From contig OMWI01000013.1 in NCBI GenBank assembly GCA_900314715.1, forward strand, positions 1 to 64,000: 64,000 bases of DNA. Direction: 5' to 3'. The position numbers were made by a program, and so were the translations under genes. Of this stretch, positions 1 through 9,700 are shown piece by piece. Position 1 is the stretch's first letter, and every line of letters begins with the position of its first letter. The notes beneath the pieces were generated by a model. It was given only the letters and a program-made list of their open reading frames with translations, ran no database searches and had not been told where the DNA came from. The stretch is from an uncultured Prevotellaceae bacterium. GTDB lineage: Bacteria > Bacteroidota > Bacteroidia > Bacteroidales > Bacteroidaceae.

Positions 1-44
1 AAGATACTAAATTACTGGATAACAACCAAATACAAAGGTGACTT

Positions 45-63
45 TCTAATGGCGACCATTAGA
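45..63. repeat. Perfect 8-bp hairpin upstream of the first gene
   Basis: The 8-bp arms at 45-52 and 56-63 are perfect inverted copies around a 3-nt loop (CGA). There is no T-run on either side, so this is not a convincing intrinsic terminator. The rest of 1-168 shows no open frame and no clear TAnnTTTG promoter box. Confidence 0.4.
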
Positions 64-168
64 AATGGGGAATATTCAGTCTAACGACCGATTTGGGATA
101 AAGGCGAGATTGGAGGAATAGAAGCAAATGATTCCGTTAGTTATTGTCTATAAAGAAAAGAAGAAAAT

Positions 169-666
169 ATGAGTGAATTCCGTCAAATGAGACGCAAGCG
201 TCAACAACTTACACAAGAAGAGAGTATTGCCATATTACAGAAGGCCACAGCAGGCACATTGGCACTTCTTGGAGACGATGATTATCCTTATGCCGTACCC
301 ATTAGTTATGTCTATAACGAGGGAAAAATATATTTTCATAGTGCCTTGAATGGTCATAAAGTAGATGCTATCCGCAAGTACGACAAAGCTTCCTTTTGTG
401 TCATTGAACAAGATGATGTTCAGCCAGAGAAATATACCACTTTCTTCCGTAGCGTGATAGCTTTCGGTAGAATCCACATCATTGAGGATGAAAAGGAAAA
501 ACTGGAAATAGTTCGCATGCTTGGCAACCGCTATAACCCCAATCAAGATGATGCCTTACAGAAAGAGATTGAAAGCGGCCTATCCCGTTTGTTGGCAATC
601 CGCTTTGACATTGAACATCTAACAGGCAAAGAAGCTATAGAACTGGTTAAACAACATCAGAATTGA
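169..666 (+). CDS. Pyridoxamine 5'-phosphate oxidase-like flavoprotein (Nim family)
   Basis: This 165-residue protein has the size and pattern of the PNPOx-like split-barrel flavoproteins that include the 5-nitroimidazole reductases (NimA type). The N-terminal stretch GTLALLGDDDYPYAVPISYVY is followed by a segment ending in FHSALNGHKVDAI, which is the usual FMN-binding strand-turn-strand region of this family. The middle FRSVIAFGRIHIIEDEKEK and a C-terminal LLAIRFDIEHLTGKEA also fit. It is likely cytoplasmic, as no signal peptide is visible. It overlaps or abuts the small gene at 672, suggesting co-transcription. Whether it reduces nitroimidazoles, binds haem or has another flavin-linked role cannot be told from sequence; many family members are of unknown function. 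Confidence 0.8.
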   Translation: MSEFRQMRRKRQQLTQEESIAILQKATAGTLALLGDDDYPYAVPISYVYNEGKIYFHSALNGHKVDAIRKYDKASFCVIEQDDVQPEKYTTFFRSVIAFGRIHIIEDEKEKLEIVRMLGNRYNPNQDDALQKEIESGLSRLLAIRFDIEHLTGKEAIELVKQHQN

Positions 667-671
667 GTAAT

Positions 672-908
672 ATGACTGATTTTGATAGCATCTGGCACAT
701 ACAAGACGAAATCAGGACAATAGTGAATGCCGTTTTGGGAGAATGCATCTTTTACTTGGCATATTCACCTGACAGAAAGGCAATAGAATTGGAGCTGTCC
801 GTTCATCTTGAAGAAGACACCATTTCTGACCTTTGCAGTCAGTTCTCTATTTCTGCCGACTATGATGGTGAAGGTACAAATGGAACCAAATTCGTATTCT
901 TCCTATAA
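672..908 (+). CDS. Small conserved-looking protein of unknown function
   Basis: A 78-residue acidic protein that I do not recognise. The ATG at 672 is chosen; a TTG at 663 in the same frame overlaps the upstream stop codon and is less likely. No signal peptide, membrane segment or metal-binding motif is visible. It begins 5 nt after the stop of the PNPOx-like gene and so probably shares its transcript. The ending GTNGTKFVFFL looks like the last strand of a small alpha/beta domain. After it, 909-1133 holds no gene. Confidence 0.55.
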   Translation: MTDFDSIWHIQDEIRTIVNAVLGECIFYLAYSPDRKAIELELSVHLEEDTISDLCSQFSISADYDGEGTNGTKFVFFL

Positions 909-1068
909 GTAGTTCTATCATTATTTAGCATAAAGATACATAGCCACGAAAAAATCTTCCATATTATAAAGCACTATTGAAATTGGTCAAAATATTGGAA
1001 AAACTTCCTTTGAAACATTTACTAAAATATATGTAACAAAGGAGATAAACACCTTTTGATTCTTTTCG

Positions 1069-1076
1069 TAAATTTG
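1069..1076 (+). promoter_or_regulatory. Candidate -7 box (TAAATTTG) for the carboxylesterase
   Basis: Exact match to the Bacteroidetes -7 consensus TAnnTTTG, 58 nt before the esterase start. No TTTG -33 box is found at the usual 19-21 nt spacing. The rest of 909-1133 shows nothing else recognisable. Confidence 0.5.
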
Positions 1077-1133
1077 CAACCGAATAACTCTCTTTTTCGA
1101 GCAAACAACAAACCTAATGACAAATAAAGCTAT

Positions 1134-2624
1134 ATGAAGAAATTATTGTTATTGTTGCCCTTGTTGGCAATCCTGAGTTGCACTTCCCAAGAGAAGAATG
1201 ACAAGAGTCCTGTATTGACCATTGAGGGTGGTCAGATTCAAGGTGTCCAGGCAGAGAATCCTGGCGTGTATGTATTTCGTGGGATTCCTTACGCTGCTCC
1301 TCCCATCGGTGAGTTGCGTTGGAAAGAACCACAACCAGTCATTGCGTGGGATAGCATTCGTCTTTGCGACAAGTTCGGACATCCTGGTTATCAAGCCGTC
1401 CACTATCCTGGTTTCTATGCCTCTGAATGGGGTTATGGCGACGAGGCACCCTATAGTGAGGATTGTCTCTATCTGAATGTCTGGACGAAAGCACCTGGAC
1501 AAGTAGACAAGAAGCTACCTGTTGCCTTATGGATTCACGGTGGCGGTTATCGTGAAGGATGGGGTTCTGAACCTGAATTCGACGGTCAAGAGTGGGCATC
1601 TAAAGACGTGATACTCGTCAGCATCAACTACCGTCTTGGCATCTTCGGTTTCATGACGCATCCTGAATTGTCAGCAGAAAGTCCTAACCACGTATCGGGC
1701 AACTATGGCATTCTCGACCAAATCCAGTCGTTGAAATGGATTAAGGCAAACATCGCCCAATTTGGAGGCGACCCAGATAATGTAACTATCTTCGGTCAGA
1801 GTGCTGGAGCTGGAAGCGTACGCACACTTTGTGAAAGTCCGTTAGCACGTGGATTATTCCACAAGGCAGTTATTATGAGTGGTGGTGGCATCAACGTTCC
1901 TGCCAAGGATGGAGAACAAGCTAGGCCTGCTACGCCTATGAACAAGTTCTTCATGTACAACCCTACCCTCCAACAATCAGAGGCTGAAACAAAGAAGGTA
2001 ATGGATTGGGCAGGACTGAACAATCTGGAGAAGTTACGCGCTGCATCTACGGAGATTATGTACACCGTAGGACAACTCTATAACATGGTCAACAAGAGCG
2101 ACCTCTTCCTCATGCAACGTCCTATCGTTGACGGATATGTATGCACGAAGAGTTTTGATGAAGCAACGCGTGAAGGAACGATTGCCGATGTGCCCTACAT
2201 GATTGGTTACACGCTGAACGATATGGGTGCTATGGGTCCTGGCATTGCCGAGTTCTGCAAGGTAAGACAAGAGAAGGGCGGTAAGGCATGGGCTTACGAG
2301 TTTGCCCGTCCATTGCCCGACGATGGCAAACATCCCGATATTACTGACCGTCTGAAAGGTGCCTTCCATAGTAGTGACCTTTGGTTTGTATTCAAGAGTC
2401 TGAAACATTGTTGGCGTCCTTGGACAGATGGTGATTGGAATCTTGCGGAAAAGATGCTTACCGCATGGACCAACTTTGCCAAGTATAGCGATCCCAATGG
2501 TGAGGGCGAAGGACTTGGATGGACACCATGCACCAATGAGAGTCCCCAATTCATGCTCTTCAAACTCAACGACAAGGATGTTGAGGCCTCTGAAATGGGA
2601 GACCCCATCTTACCCGAAAAATAA
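1134..2624 (+). CDS. Type B carboxylesterase, predicted lipoprotein
   Basis: The 496-residue product is a carboxylesterase/lipase of the cholinesterase-like (type B) family that hydrolyses carboxylic esters. The N-terminus MKKLLLLLPLLAILSCTSQ ends in a lipobox (LSC), so the mature enzyme is probably lipid-anchored outside the inner membrane. Family signatures are clear: EDCLYLNVW near residue 114, HGGGYREGWG forming the oxyanion hole, the nucleophile elbow FGQSAGAGS, and the late GAFHSSDLWF holding the catalytic His. Length is normal. It has its own upstream -7 box and is closed by a strong terminator, so it is monocistronic. The natural substrate is unknown; acylated plant polymers or xenobiotic esters are possible. 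Confidence 0.9.
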   Translation: MKKLLLLLPLLAILSCTSQEKNDKSPVLTIEGGQIQGVQAENPGVYVFRGIPYAAPPIGELRWKEPQPVIAWDSIRLCDKFGHPGYQAVHYPGFYASEWGYGDEAPYSEDCLYLNVWTKAPGQVDKKLPVALWIHGGGYREGWGSEPEFDGQEWASKDVILVSINYRLGIFGFMTHPELSAESPNHVSGNYGILDQIQSLKWIKANIAQFGGDPDNVTIFGQSAGAGSVRTLCESPLARGLFHKAVIMSGGGINVPAKDGEQARPATPMNKFFMYNPTLQQSEAETKKVMDWAGLNNLEKLRAASTEIMYTVGQLYNMVNKSDLFLMQRPIVDGYVCTKSFDEATREGTIADVPYMIGYTLNDMGAMGPGIAEFCKVRQEKGGKAWAYEFARPLPDDGKHPDITDRLKGAFHSSDLWFVFKSLKHCWRPWTDGDWNLAEKMLTAWTNFAKYSDPNGEGEGLGWTPCTNESPQFMLFKLNDKDVEASEMGDPILPEK

Positions 2625-2655
2625 TCTAAGCACAACCCTATAGTTTAAGATATTA

Positions 2656-2692
2656 CAGGCGCAAATCAATTGGTTGCGCCTGTTTTGTTTTT
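2656..2692 (+). terminator. Intrinsic terminator after the carboxylesterase gene
   Basis: Perfect 9-bp arms at 2656-2664 and 2674-2682 (CAGGCGCAA / TTGCGCCTG) with a 9-nt loop, followed by a T-rich run to 2692. It separates the esterase from the signalling/NRPS operon. Confidence 0.9.
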
Positions 2693-2786
2693 CAATTGAA
2701 TCGTCACGATATATATTTTTTGTCAAACTATTCAATTTTCCATAACTTTTATAGGCAGAAGATACAATTATATTAAAAATAATATG

Positions 2787-2794
2787 TATTTTTG
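2787..2794 (+). promoter_or_regulatory. -7 box (TATTTTTG) for the phosphatase-NRPS operon
   Basis: Matches TAnnTTTG. It lies on top of an upstream in-frame ATG (2784), which rules that start out and makes the ATG at 2817 the likely start. No good -33 box is visible, which may mean an activator or alternative sigma factor is used. It is the only promoter-like box seen ahead of the operon. Confidence 0.6.
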
Positions 2795-2816
2795 CATCCA
2801 ACAACAACAGAAAGAA

Positions 2817-5045
2817 ATGGGTAATTTTCTGACAAATATATCACGGTCCTTTAAAGGACATAAAAATGTCGTTATCATCATTATGGTAGCTTTGGTGGTT
2901 GAATTAATTTCTGCCACCCAATATTACTATGCCCATAACTTACTTGAAAAAGAAATGGACTCGCGTGCTGAAGGCGAATTGAGTATCAAGGCCGTTTTAA
3001 TCAAGGGAATACTCAACATGGCCGAGAATACTATGAAAGAGCATATTTGGGATTTCAAGCGAAACATCTCACATCCTGATTCCATGTTTGCTGCTACAGA
3101 AAGAACGATTGAGAATTCACCCCAAGTAAAAGGCTTTTGCCTGGCTTTCGTTCCATATTATTATCCAGAGAAAGGCCAACTCTTTGAGCCATACATTTAT
3201 AAGGAAGGAAACAATAAAATACTGAAGCAATTAGGAGGAGAGAACAAGCATGATTACACACAACATCCTGCCTTCCAACGAATGGAAAAAGAAAAAATCC
3301 CATTTTGGAGCGACCCATACGACTATGTGACCTCTAATTCCGTTTCGTCGCTCATCACTTTTTCATACCCGTTATTAGACAACAAGAACAATCTTGTGGC
3401 TGTTTGCGGTCTTGACCTCTCTTTAGAACAGATTGGCGATACGCTCAACTATCGTCATATATATCCTTCTTCATTCAACTTGTTATTAACTGAATCAGGT
3501 AAAATCATCTCACGTCCATCTTCCCATCATGTGAAGTATGGCGATATAGAACAGGTGGTAAGGTTGATTAATGACAGCACCGTAAAACGGGAGACAAGTA
3601 AAAGTGGAAGAACTAAATATATCGAATTCGAAAGCGAAAAAGACAAAGATAATGGTGTCATTTATTTCGCCAACATGAAGGGGAAACCCAAATGGCAAGT
3701 GGTGGTGGTGAGTTACGAGAAAGAGATTTATGGCAAATTATATTGGATGCGCATCAATCTATTATTCTTGCTTTTGTTGGCATTTGGCTTCTTATGGTAC
3801 ATCATTCAAAAATATGCCAAGAATGAAAAGAAATTGCATCAAGCCAATATCAAGCAAGAGCTCATCAGTAGCGAACTTCGAATTGCGCAAGCCATCCAGA
3901 AGAACATGTTACCCAAGAAATATCCGCCATTTCCTGAACGTGACGACATCAACATCTACGGTTCATTGGTTCCAGCCAAAGAAGTTGGCGGTGATATTTT
4001 CGATTTCTTCCTCCGCGACGAGAAATTATTCTTCTGTATCGGAGACGTTAGTGGCAAGGGAGTACCATCCGCCATCGTCATGGCAGAAATACACTCTAAA
4101 TTCCGCATGGCTTCGGCACACGAGAACGATCCTGCCCATATCATGCAAACGTTAAACACCTCCTCGTGCGAGGGAAATGACACCAACATATTCGTGACAT
4201 TCTTCATCGGTGTTCTCGATTTACCTTCTGGACGTTTGCGTTATTGCAATGCTGGACATGATTTTCCGTTCATCGTTTCGCAATCAGCAGAGCAAGTTGT
4301 TTCACCCTTACCAGTAAAGCCCAACCTTCCTATAGGCTTGTTTGATGATTTCCATTACGAGAAACAGGAAATTTATCTCGAATACGATACCACTCTATTC
4401 TTATACACCGACGGATTGACAGAAGCCAAGAACAAAGTGCATAAACAATTTGACACCGACCGTATCGCAGAAACACTCAATAATAATGCAAACGCCCTTC
4501 CTGAAGAAATCATCCAAAAGATGAACGAACAAGTACACCTGTTTGTGGAAGATGCGGAACAAAGCGACGACTTAACCATGCTTGCCATCAAGTACACAAG
4601 GAAGGCATACGATTATTCATTGAAAGAAAGCATTACGCTCAAGAATGACATCAAGCAAGTAAAAGACCTGAATAGTTTCGTTAAGTCGATTACCGATAAG
4701 CTGAACATGGAAACCTCACAAGCCAAGAACATCAAGTTAGCGGTAGAGGAAGCTGTTGTCAACGTGATGGATTATGCCTATCCCATAGGAACGGAAGGTG
4801 ACATCACGTTACAAGCACTATACAACGGTAGAAAACTAAAGTTTATCATCAGCGATAATGGTATCGCATTCGATCCCACCAAGTCATCCGTAGCCGACAC
4901 CTCATTATCGGTAGAAGACCGTCCTGTGGGTGGATTGGGATTGTTATTGGTTCGTGAGATGATGGATTCTATCAATTATGAACGCGTAAACGGCAAGAAT
5001 ACGCTCACGCTCATCACCGTTTACCCCAAAAAGGAAAAGAAATAA
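2817..5045 (+). CDS. Membrane SpoIIE-type PP2C phosphatase with C-terminal HATPase (anti-sigma kinase-like) domain
   Basis: The 742-residue protein has two membrane segments (about residues 17-40 and 311-332) enclosing a ~270-residue extracytoplasmic domain of Cache-like size. The cytoplasmic part begins with a coiled linker, then a SpoIIE-type PP2C phosphatase with metal-binding motifs GGDIFDFF (about 391), GDVSGKG (about 409), LRYCNAGHDFP, LFLYTDGLTEAKN and SDDLTMLAI. The last ~140 residues are an RsbW/SpoIIAB-like HATPase: LAVEEAVVNVMDYAYP (N box), DNGIAFDP (G1) and GGLGLLLVREMM (G2). Such proteins dephosphorylate, and may phosphorylate, a STAS antagonist in partner switching. The STAS gene follows after 26 nt. 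The start was chosen because the promoter -7 box covers the upstream ATG. Confidence 0.9.
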   Translation: MGNFLTNISRSFKGHKNVVIIIMVALVVELISATQYYYAHNLLEKEMDSRAEGELSIKAVLIKGILNMAENTMKEHIWDFKRNISHPDSMFAATERTIENSPQVKGFCLAFVPYYYPEKGQLFEPYIYKEGNNKILKQLGGENKHDYTQHPAFQRMEKEKIPFWSDPYDYVTSNSVSSLITFSYPLLDNKNNLVAVCGLDLSLEQIGDTLNYRHIYPSSFNLLLTESGKIISRPSSHHVKYGDIEQVVRLINDSTVKRETSKSGRTKYIEFESEKDKDNGVIYFANMKGKPKWQVVVVSYEKEIYGKLYWMRINLLFLLLLAFGFLWYIIQKYAKNEKKLHQANIKQELISSELRIAQAIQKNMLPKKYPPFPERDDINIYGSLVPAKEVGGDIFDFFLRDEKLFFCIGDVSGKGVPSAIVMAEIHSKFRMASAHENDPAHIMQTLNTSSCEGNDTNIFVTFFIGVLDLPSGRLRYCNAGHDFPFIVSQSAEQVVSPLPVKPNLPIGLFDDFHYEKQEIYLEYDTTLFLYTDGLTEAKNKVHKQFDTDRIAETLNNNANALPEEIIQKMNEQVHLFVEDAEQSDDLTMLAIKYTRKAYDYSLKESITLKNDIKQVKDLNSFVKSITDKLNMETSQAKNIKLAVEEAVVNVMDYAYPIGTEGDITLQALYNGRKLKFIISDNGIAFDPTKSSVADTSLSVEDRPVGGLGLLLVREMMDSINYERVNGKNTLTLITVYPKKEKK

Positions 5046-5071
5046 TCAATTAACTAAATAATAACAGATTT

Positions 5072-5374
5072 ATGGAAGCAACTCTTCAAGAATTAGACGG
5101 AAAGTATGTGGCAACATTGAAAGGTGAATTAGACACCGCAGCTGCCGTAGAAGTAGAACAAGTATTAAAACCTCTATACAAGGGAGACGGTCGAGATGTC
5201 ATCATTGAATGCGAAGAACTGGAATACATCGCATCAAGTGGATTGCGTATCCTCATCAGCATCCTCAAGGGCGCTAAAGCCAGTGGAAGCAAGGTAATCA
5301 TGCGCAACTTGAACGATGACATTAAGAACGTATTTAAGCTGACGGGATTTATTAACTTATTTGAATTTGAATAA
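5072..5374 (+). CDS. STAS-domain anti-sigma factor antagonist (SpoIIAA/RsbV-like)
   Basis: A 100-residue single STAS domain, the size of SpoIIAA/RsbV. The segment EYIASSGLRILISILKGAK carries the S-S-G site where the antagonist serine is phosphorylated, and KNVFKLTGFINLFEF is the typical final helix. It is expected to be the substrate of the phosphatase/kinase just upstream: dephosphorylated STAS binds the HATPase domain or a separate partner and releases an effector. Its stop codon TAA shares its last base with the ATG of the next gene, so translation is probably coupled. No matching sigma factor is seen in the window, so the effector is unknown. Confidence 0.9.
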   Translation: MEATLQELDGKYVATLKGELDTAAAVEVEQVLKPLYKGDGRDVIIECEELEYIASSGLRILISILKGAKASGSKVIMRNLNDDIKNVFKLTGFINLFEFE

Positions 5375-6717
5375 TGAATCCGATGCATCATACGCATCTT
5401 TGGTGCCTTGTTGCACTCCTTACCCTTCCTCTCAGTGTCTTTGCCAATGAGAGAGACTCTATCGGACAATCAGTTACCAAGCCCGAAACGAAAGATAACG
5501 TGTTGAAAGTTGACTTGTCTTTGCTCACTCACGGTGAAACTCGCAATGGAGGATTACCTCAAGGAGCTACGGAAGACAAGACAAATTTCGTCATGGGTCG
5601 CGAACGATTGGTCATTGATTACGAGAGACCAGGATTGGAGACGAAATTAAATATCCAGCATAGTGGTGTATGGGGACAATCGGGTAAAGGAGCATTCAAC
5701 GTATACGAGGCATGGGCAAAGATGAGTGCCAGGAACGGTTTGTTTGCCCAAGTCGGAAGACTTGCCCTTGCATACGATGATGAACGTATTATCGGCACTA
5801 ACGACTGGGCGATGGCTGCACTTTCCCACGATGCATTACGCGTTGGTTACGAAGGACATGGACATAAGGCTCACCTTATCTTGGCCTATAACCAAAATGC
5901 CGAGAATGTCAATAATGGCGGTAGTTACTATGTCAACGGAGCGCAACCATACAAGTCTTTGCAAACGGTATGGTATCATTACGACATCCCGAAATTCCCA
6001 TTGGGAGCATCATTGCTATTCATGAACATCGGAATGCAAGGCGGTGATAAAGAAGCTAACGGGCATACCGAACATCAACAATTATTAGGTGGATTCATCC
6101 AATTCACTCCCAAGCATTGGTCTATTGAAGGTTCGTATTACCACCAATTAGGCAAGAACGAAGATGGCATTAAGATTGATGCTTGGATGGCAAGTGCAAA
6201 AGTCATGTATATCCCGTCAAACAAATACGATTTCCAGGTAGGTTATGACTATTTGAGCGGAGATGAACTTTTTGCCGTTCCCGCTAAGGGAAAAATCGGA
6301 GTGATTCAACACAAAGTCATCAAGGGCTTCAACCCCATCTATGGTTCTCACCATAAGTTTTATGGCGCTATGGACTTCTTCTATGTCAGCACTTATGTTA
6401 ACGGTTTTACGCCTGGATTGCAAAACACGTATTTCGGTGCATCCTATAAACCTTTCAAAGGACTTTGCTTGCAAGCCAGTTACCATTATCTCGCCATGGC
6501 AACTCAGTTGATTGACATCGAAAAGACACTCGGTCACGAACTGGAAATACAAGGCAGTTACAAATTTACCAAAGACATTAGCTTATCTGCAGGTTTCTCT
6601 TACATGACAGGTACTAAAAACATGGAGAAACTAAGACGAGCAAGTAGCGATGGTAGACTCCGTTGGGGGTGGATTTCCCTCAATATATCTCCAAGACTTT
6701 TTACAACAAAATGGTAA
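5374..6717 (+). CDS. Predicted outer-membrane beta-barrel protein (porin-like)
   Basis: A 447-residue protein with a signal peptide (LVALLTLPLSVFA, cleavage near residue 25) and a body of alternating polar/aromatic strands ending in a Trp, with many G-Y and Y-H strand pairs such as YDFQVGYDYLSGDELF and LCLQASYHYLAM. This pattern fits an outer-membrane beta-barrel, roughly of the alginate-export/porin type, but I do not recognise a specific family. The start overlaps the STAS stop by one base and the NRPS begins 28 nt after its stop, so it sits in the middle of the operon. It may export the peptide product, import a precursor, or act in sensing; none of these is shown by sequence. Confidence 0.7.
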   Translation: MNPMHHTHLWCLVALLTLPLSVFANERDSIGQSVTKPETKDNVLKVDLSLLTHGETRNGGLPQGATEDKTNFVMGRERLVIDYERPGLETKLNIQHSGVWGQSGKGAFNVYEAWAKMSARNGLFAQVGRLALAYDDERIIGTNDWAMAALSHDALRVGYEGHGHKAHLILAYNQNAENVNNGGSYYVNGAQPYKSLQTVWYHYDIPKFPLGASLLFMNIGMQGGDKEANGHTEHQQLLGGFIQFTPKHWSIEGSYYHQLGKNEDGIKIDAWMASAKVMYIPSNKYDFQVGYDYLSGDELFAVPAKGKIGVIQHKVIKGFNPIYGSHHKFYGAMDFFYVSTYVNGFTPGLQNTYFGASYKPFKGLCLQASYHYLAMATQLIDIEKTLGHELEIQGSYKFTKDISLSAGFSYMTGTKNMEKLRRASSDGRLRWGWISLNISPRLFTTKW

Positions 6718-6745
6718 TTACCAATAAACCTAAAAACACAAATAA

Positions 6746-9700
6746 ATGAAAAACTATTCACCTTTATCAAAAGTACAGTATGGCATTTATGCAGAGTGTG
6801 TCGGTCATACTGGCGAAATTTGCTATAACCTTCCTTATTTATATATATTAGACAAATCGCTCGACGAGGAACGTCTGCGTTGTGCCGTCGAGGAAACCGT
6901 AAAGGCTCACCCTACCCTATTCACGCGTATAGAACTGAATGACGAAGGCGAACCTGTACAATATATAGAAAACGAAGATTGGACGCTTACGATTGAAGAT
7001 GTTGAGGACATTGAAAAATGTATTCCTCAATTAGTAGTTCCTTTCAACATCTACGGCGACCGTCTTTTCCACATCCATCTATTACGAGACGCCAATCATC
7101 TCTATCTGTTCCTCGACTATCACCATATCATCGTTGACGGAACTTCCATGAATATCCTACTTCATGACATCAATGATGCATACAATGGAATAGCCATTGA
7201 AGGAGAAGGCATCTCATTGGCGGAGATAGTACAGAAAGAAGTGGAAGACAGGAAATCACCAGCTTTCGAAGAAGCCAAGCAATGGTTTGCCAATAACTTC
7301 GATTGTGGAGATACCTACACGCCGCTCATTCCTGATGTAGAAGAAATCGAGCATACCGAGGATAGTTTGCTTCGTACGCTCTCTATCAACATGGCTGATG
7401 TGGATAATTTCTGTCAGCAACACGGCATTTTCAAGAGTACTTTGTTCACACAAGTTTACGCGTATTTGCTCGCCAAGTTCAACAACGAACAAGAGTCTCT
7501 CTTCAATACTGTTTACAATGGTCGTTCCAACAAGCAAATGGCTCATACGGTAGGTATGTTTGTCAAGACATTACCCGTTTATGCCAAGTTTACCGTAGAC
7601 ACCACGGTATTGGAATACTTACAAGCAGGACAAGAGCAAATGAGTGGTTGTCGTAAGCACGACATCTATTCATATAGTGACATCGTAGAAGACCTCAAAT
7701 TACAAAGCAATTCCGTCTTCGCTTGGCATGGGATGTTGTTTTCCGATAATCAATTAGGCGGAAAACCCATGAAGACGAGGCGTATTGGCAATAGTACGTT
7801 AGACGCATCCCTTTATTTGAAGGCTTTCATCCTCAACGACCAATTCCAAATCAAGGCAGAGTATAATTCCAATGAATACTCAAAGATGCTTATCGCACAA
7901 TTCTTGGAAAGCTATGAAGCCGTATTAAAAGGGTTCCTTACCGAAACATATTTGCGTGACATCAAACTTTCTACTGCTTCGCAAGTGGAATTGCTTGACT
8001 CATTCAATCAAACCGACTTAGATTACGACGATACTCAAACCATCGTTTCGCTTTTTGTCAAACAAGCAAAAGCCACTCCGCAAAACATTGCCGTGGTTTA
8101 CAAAGATAGGAAATACACATACGCTGAGGTTGACGATATTAGCAATCGCATTGCCGCATTCATTCGTACCAAGGATTTGCAATTGGAAGATGTGGTTTCC
8201 GTACTTATCCCTCGTTGCGAGTGGATGGCCATTGCTTCACTCGGTGTATTGAAAGCTGGTTGCGCATACCAACCACTTGATCCCAGTTATCCGAAGGAAA
8301 GACTCAACTTCATGATGCAAGACGCGAATGCGAAATTGCTCATTGCCGATGAAGAATTGCAACCTATCGTTGATGAATATAAGGGCGACGTTCTTTTGAC
8401 AAAAGACATTCCCCAATTGCCAGAGGCAGCATGTCCAGACGTAGCATTAACACCCAACAATCTTTTCATCTTGCTCTATACATCTGGTTCAACGGGCATT
8501 CCTAAAGGTTGTCAACTTATCCATGCCAACCTTGTAGCGTTCTGTCATTGGTTTCAACAATTCTACGATTTACGGGAAGAGAATCGTGTGGCAGCATACG
8601 CCAGTTATGGCTTTGATGCGTGCATGATGGATTTGTATCCAACACTAACGTGTGGAGCTGCCGTTCACATCATTCCTGAAGAAATTCGCCTTGACCTGAT
8701 TGCCTTGAACGATTACTTTGAACAAAACCAAATCTCGCATTCGTTCATGACCACACAGGTGGGTTATCAATTTGCTACAAGTATTGAAAATCATTCATTG
8801 AAATATCTCTCAACGGGTGGAGAAAAATTGGCTTCTCTCACACCTCCTGTAGGTTATAAGTTCTTAAATGTATATGGTCCTACGGAGTGTACCGTCTTCA
8901 TAACATGCTTCCTCGTGGATAAGAAGATGAAAGAGATTCCCATCGGAAAACCACTTGACAACATGCGTCTATATATAGTAGATGCACAAAGCAATCGCTT
9001 GCCTATTGGAGCGGCAGGTGAATTGTGGGTAGCTGGTCCACAAGTAAGTCGTGGATACTTGAACCGTCCAGAAAAGACGGCTGAAGTATATATTACCAAT
9101 CCTTTCACATCCGAAGAAAAGTATAGTCGTGTTTACCGAACGGGTGATATCGTGCGCTACTTACCTGATGGCAATATCCAATTCGTAGGACGTAGAGACG
9201 GACAGGTGAAGATTCGTGGATTCCGCATCGAACTTAAGGAAGTGGAGAGTATTATTCGCGAGTTCCCAGGCATCAAGGATGCAACGGTGCAAGCCTTTGA
9301 CGAAGATGGTGGCGGTAAGTTTATTGCCGCTTACATCGTGAGCGACCAGCAAATAGACATTGAGGCACTCAATCAATTTATCTTAGACGAGAAACCTCCT
9401 TACATGGTACCAGCCGTGACAATGCAGATTGACTCCATTCCATTGAACCAAAACCAGAAAGTCAACAAACGTGCGTTGCCAAAACCAGAAAAGACTGCTG
9501 CGAAATCCGAAATTACGGAACAAATTCCGATGAATGTATTGGAGCAAGAAATCCATGACATCATTGCCGACATTGTCAATAATCATGACTTTGGCGTAAC
9601 TACTGTCTTGGGATATGCTGGACTCACGTCAATTTCTGCCATTAAGTTGGCCGTACAAATTAACAAGCGATATGGCGTTTCCCTTGATTCCAAGTCATTG

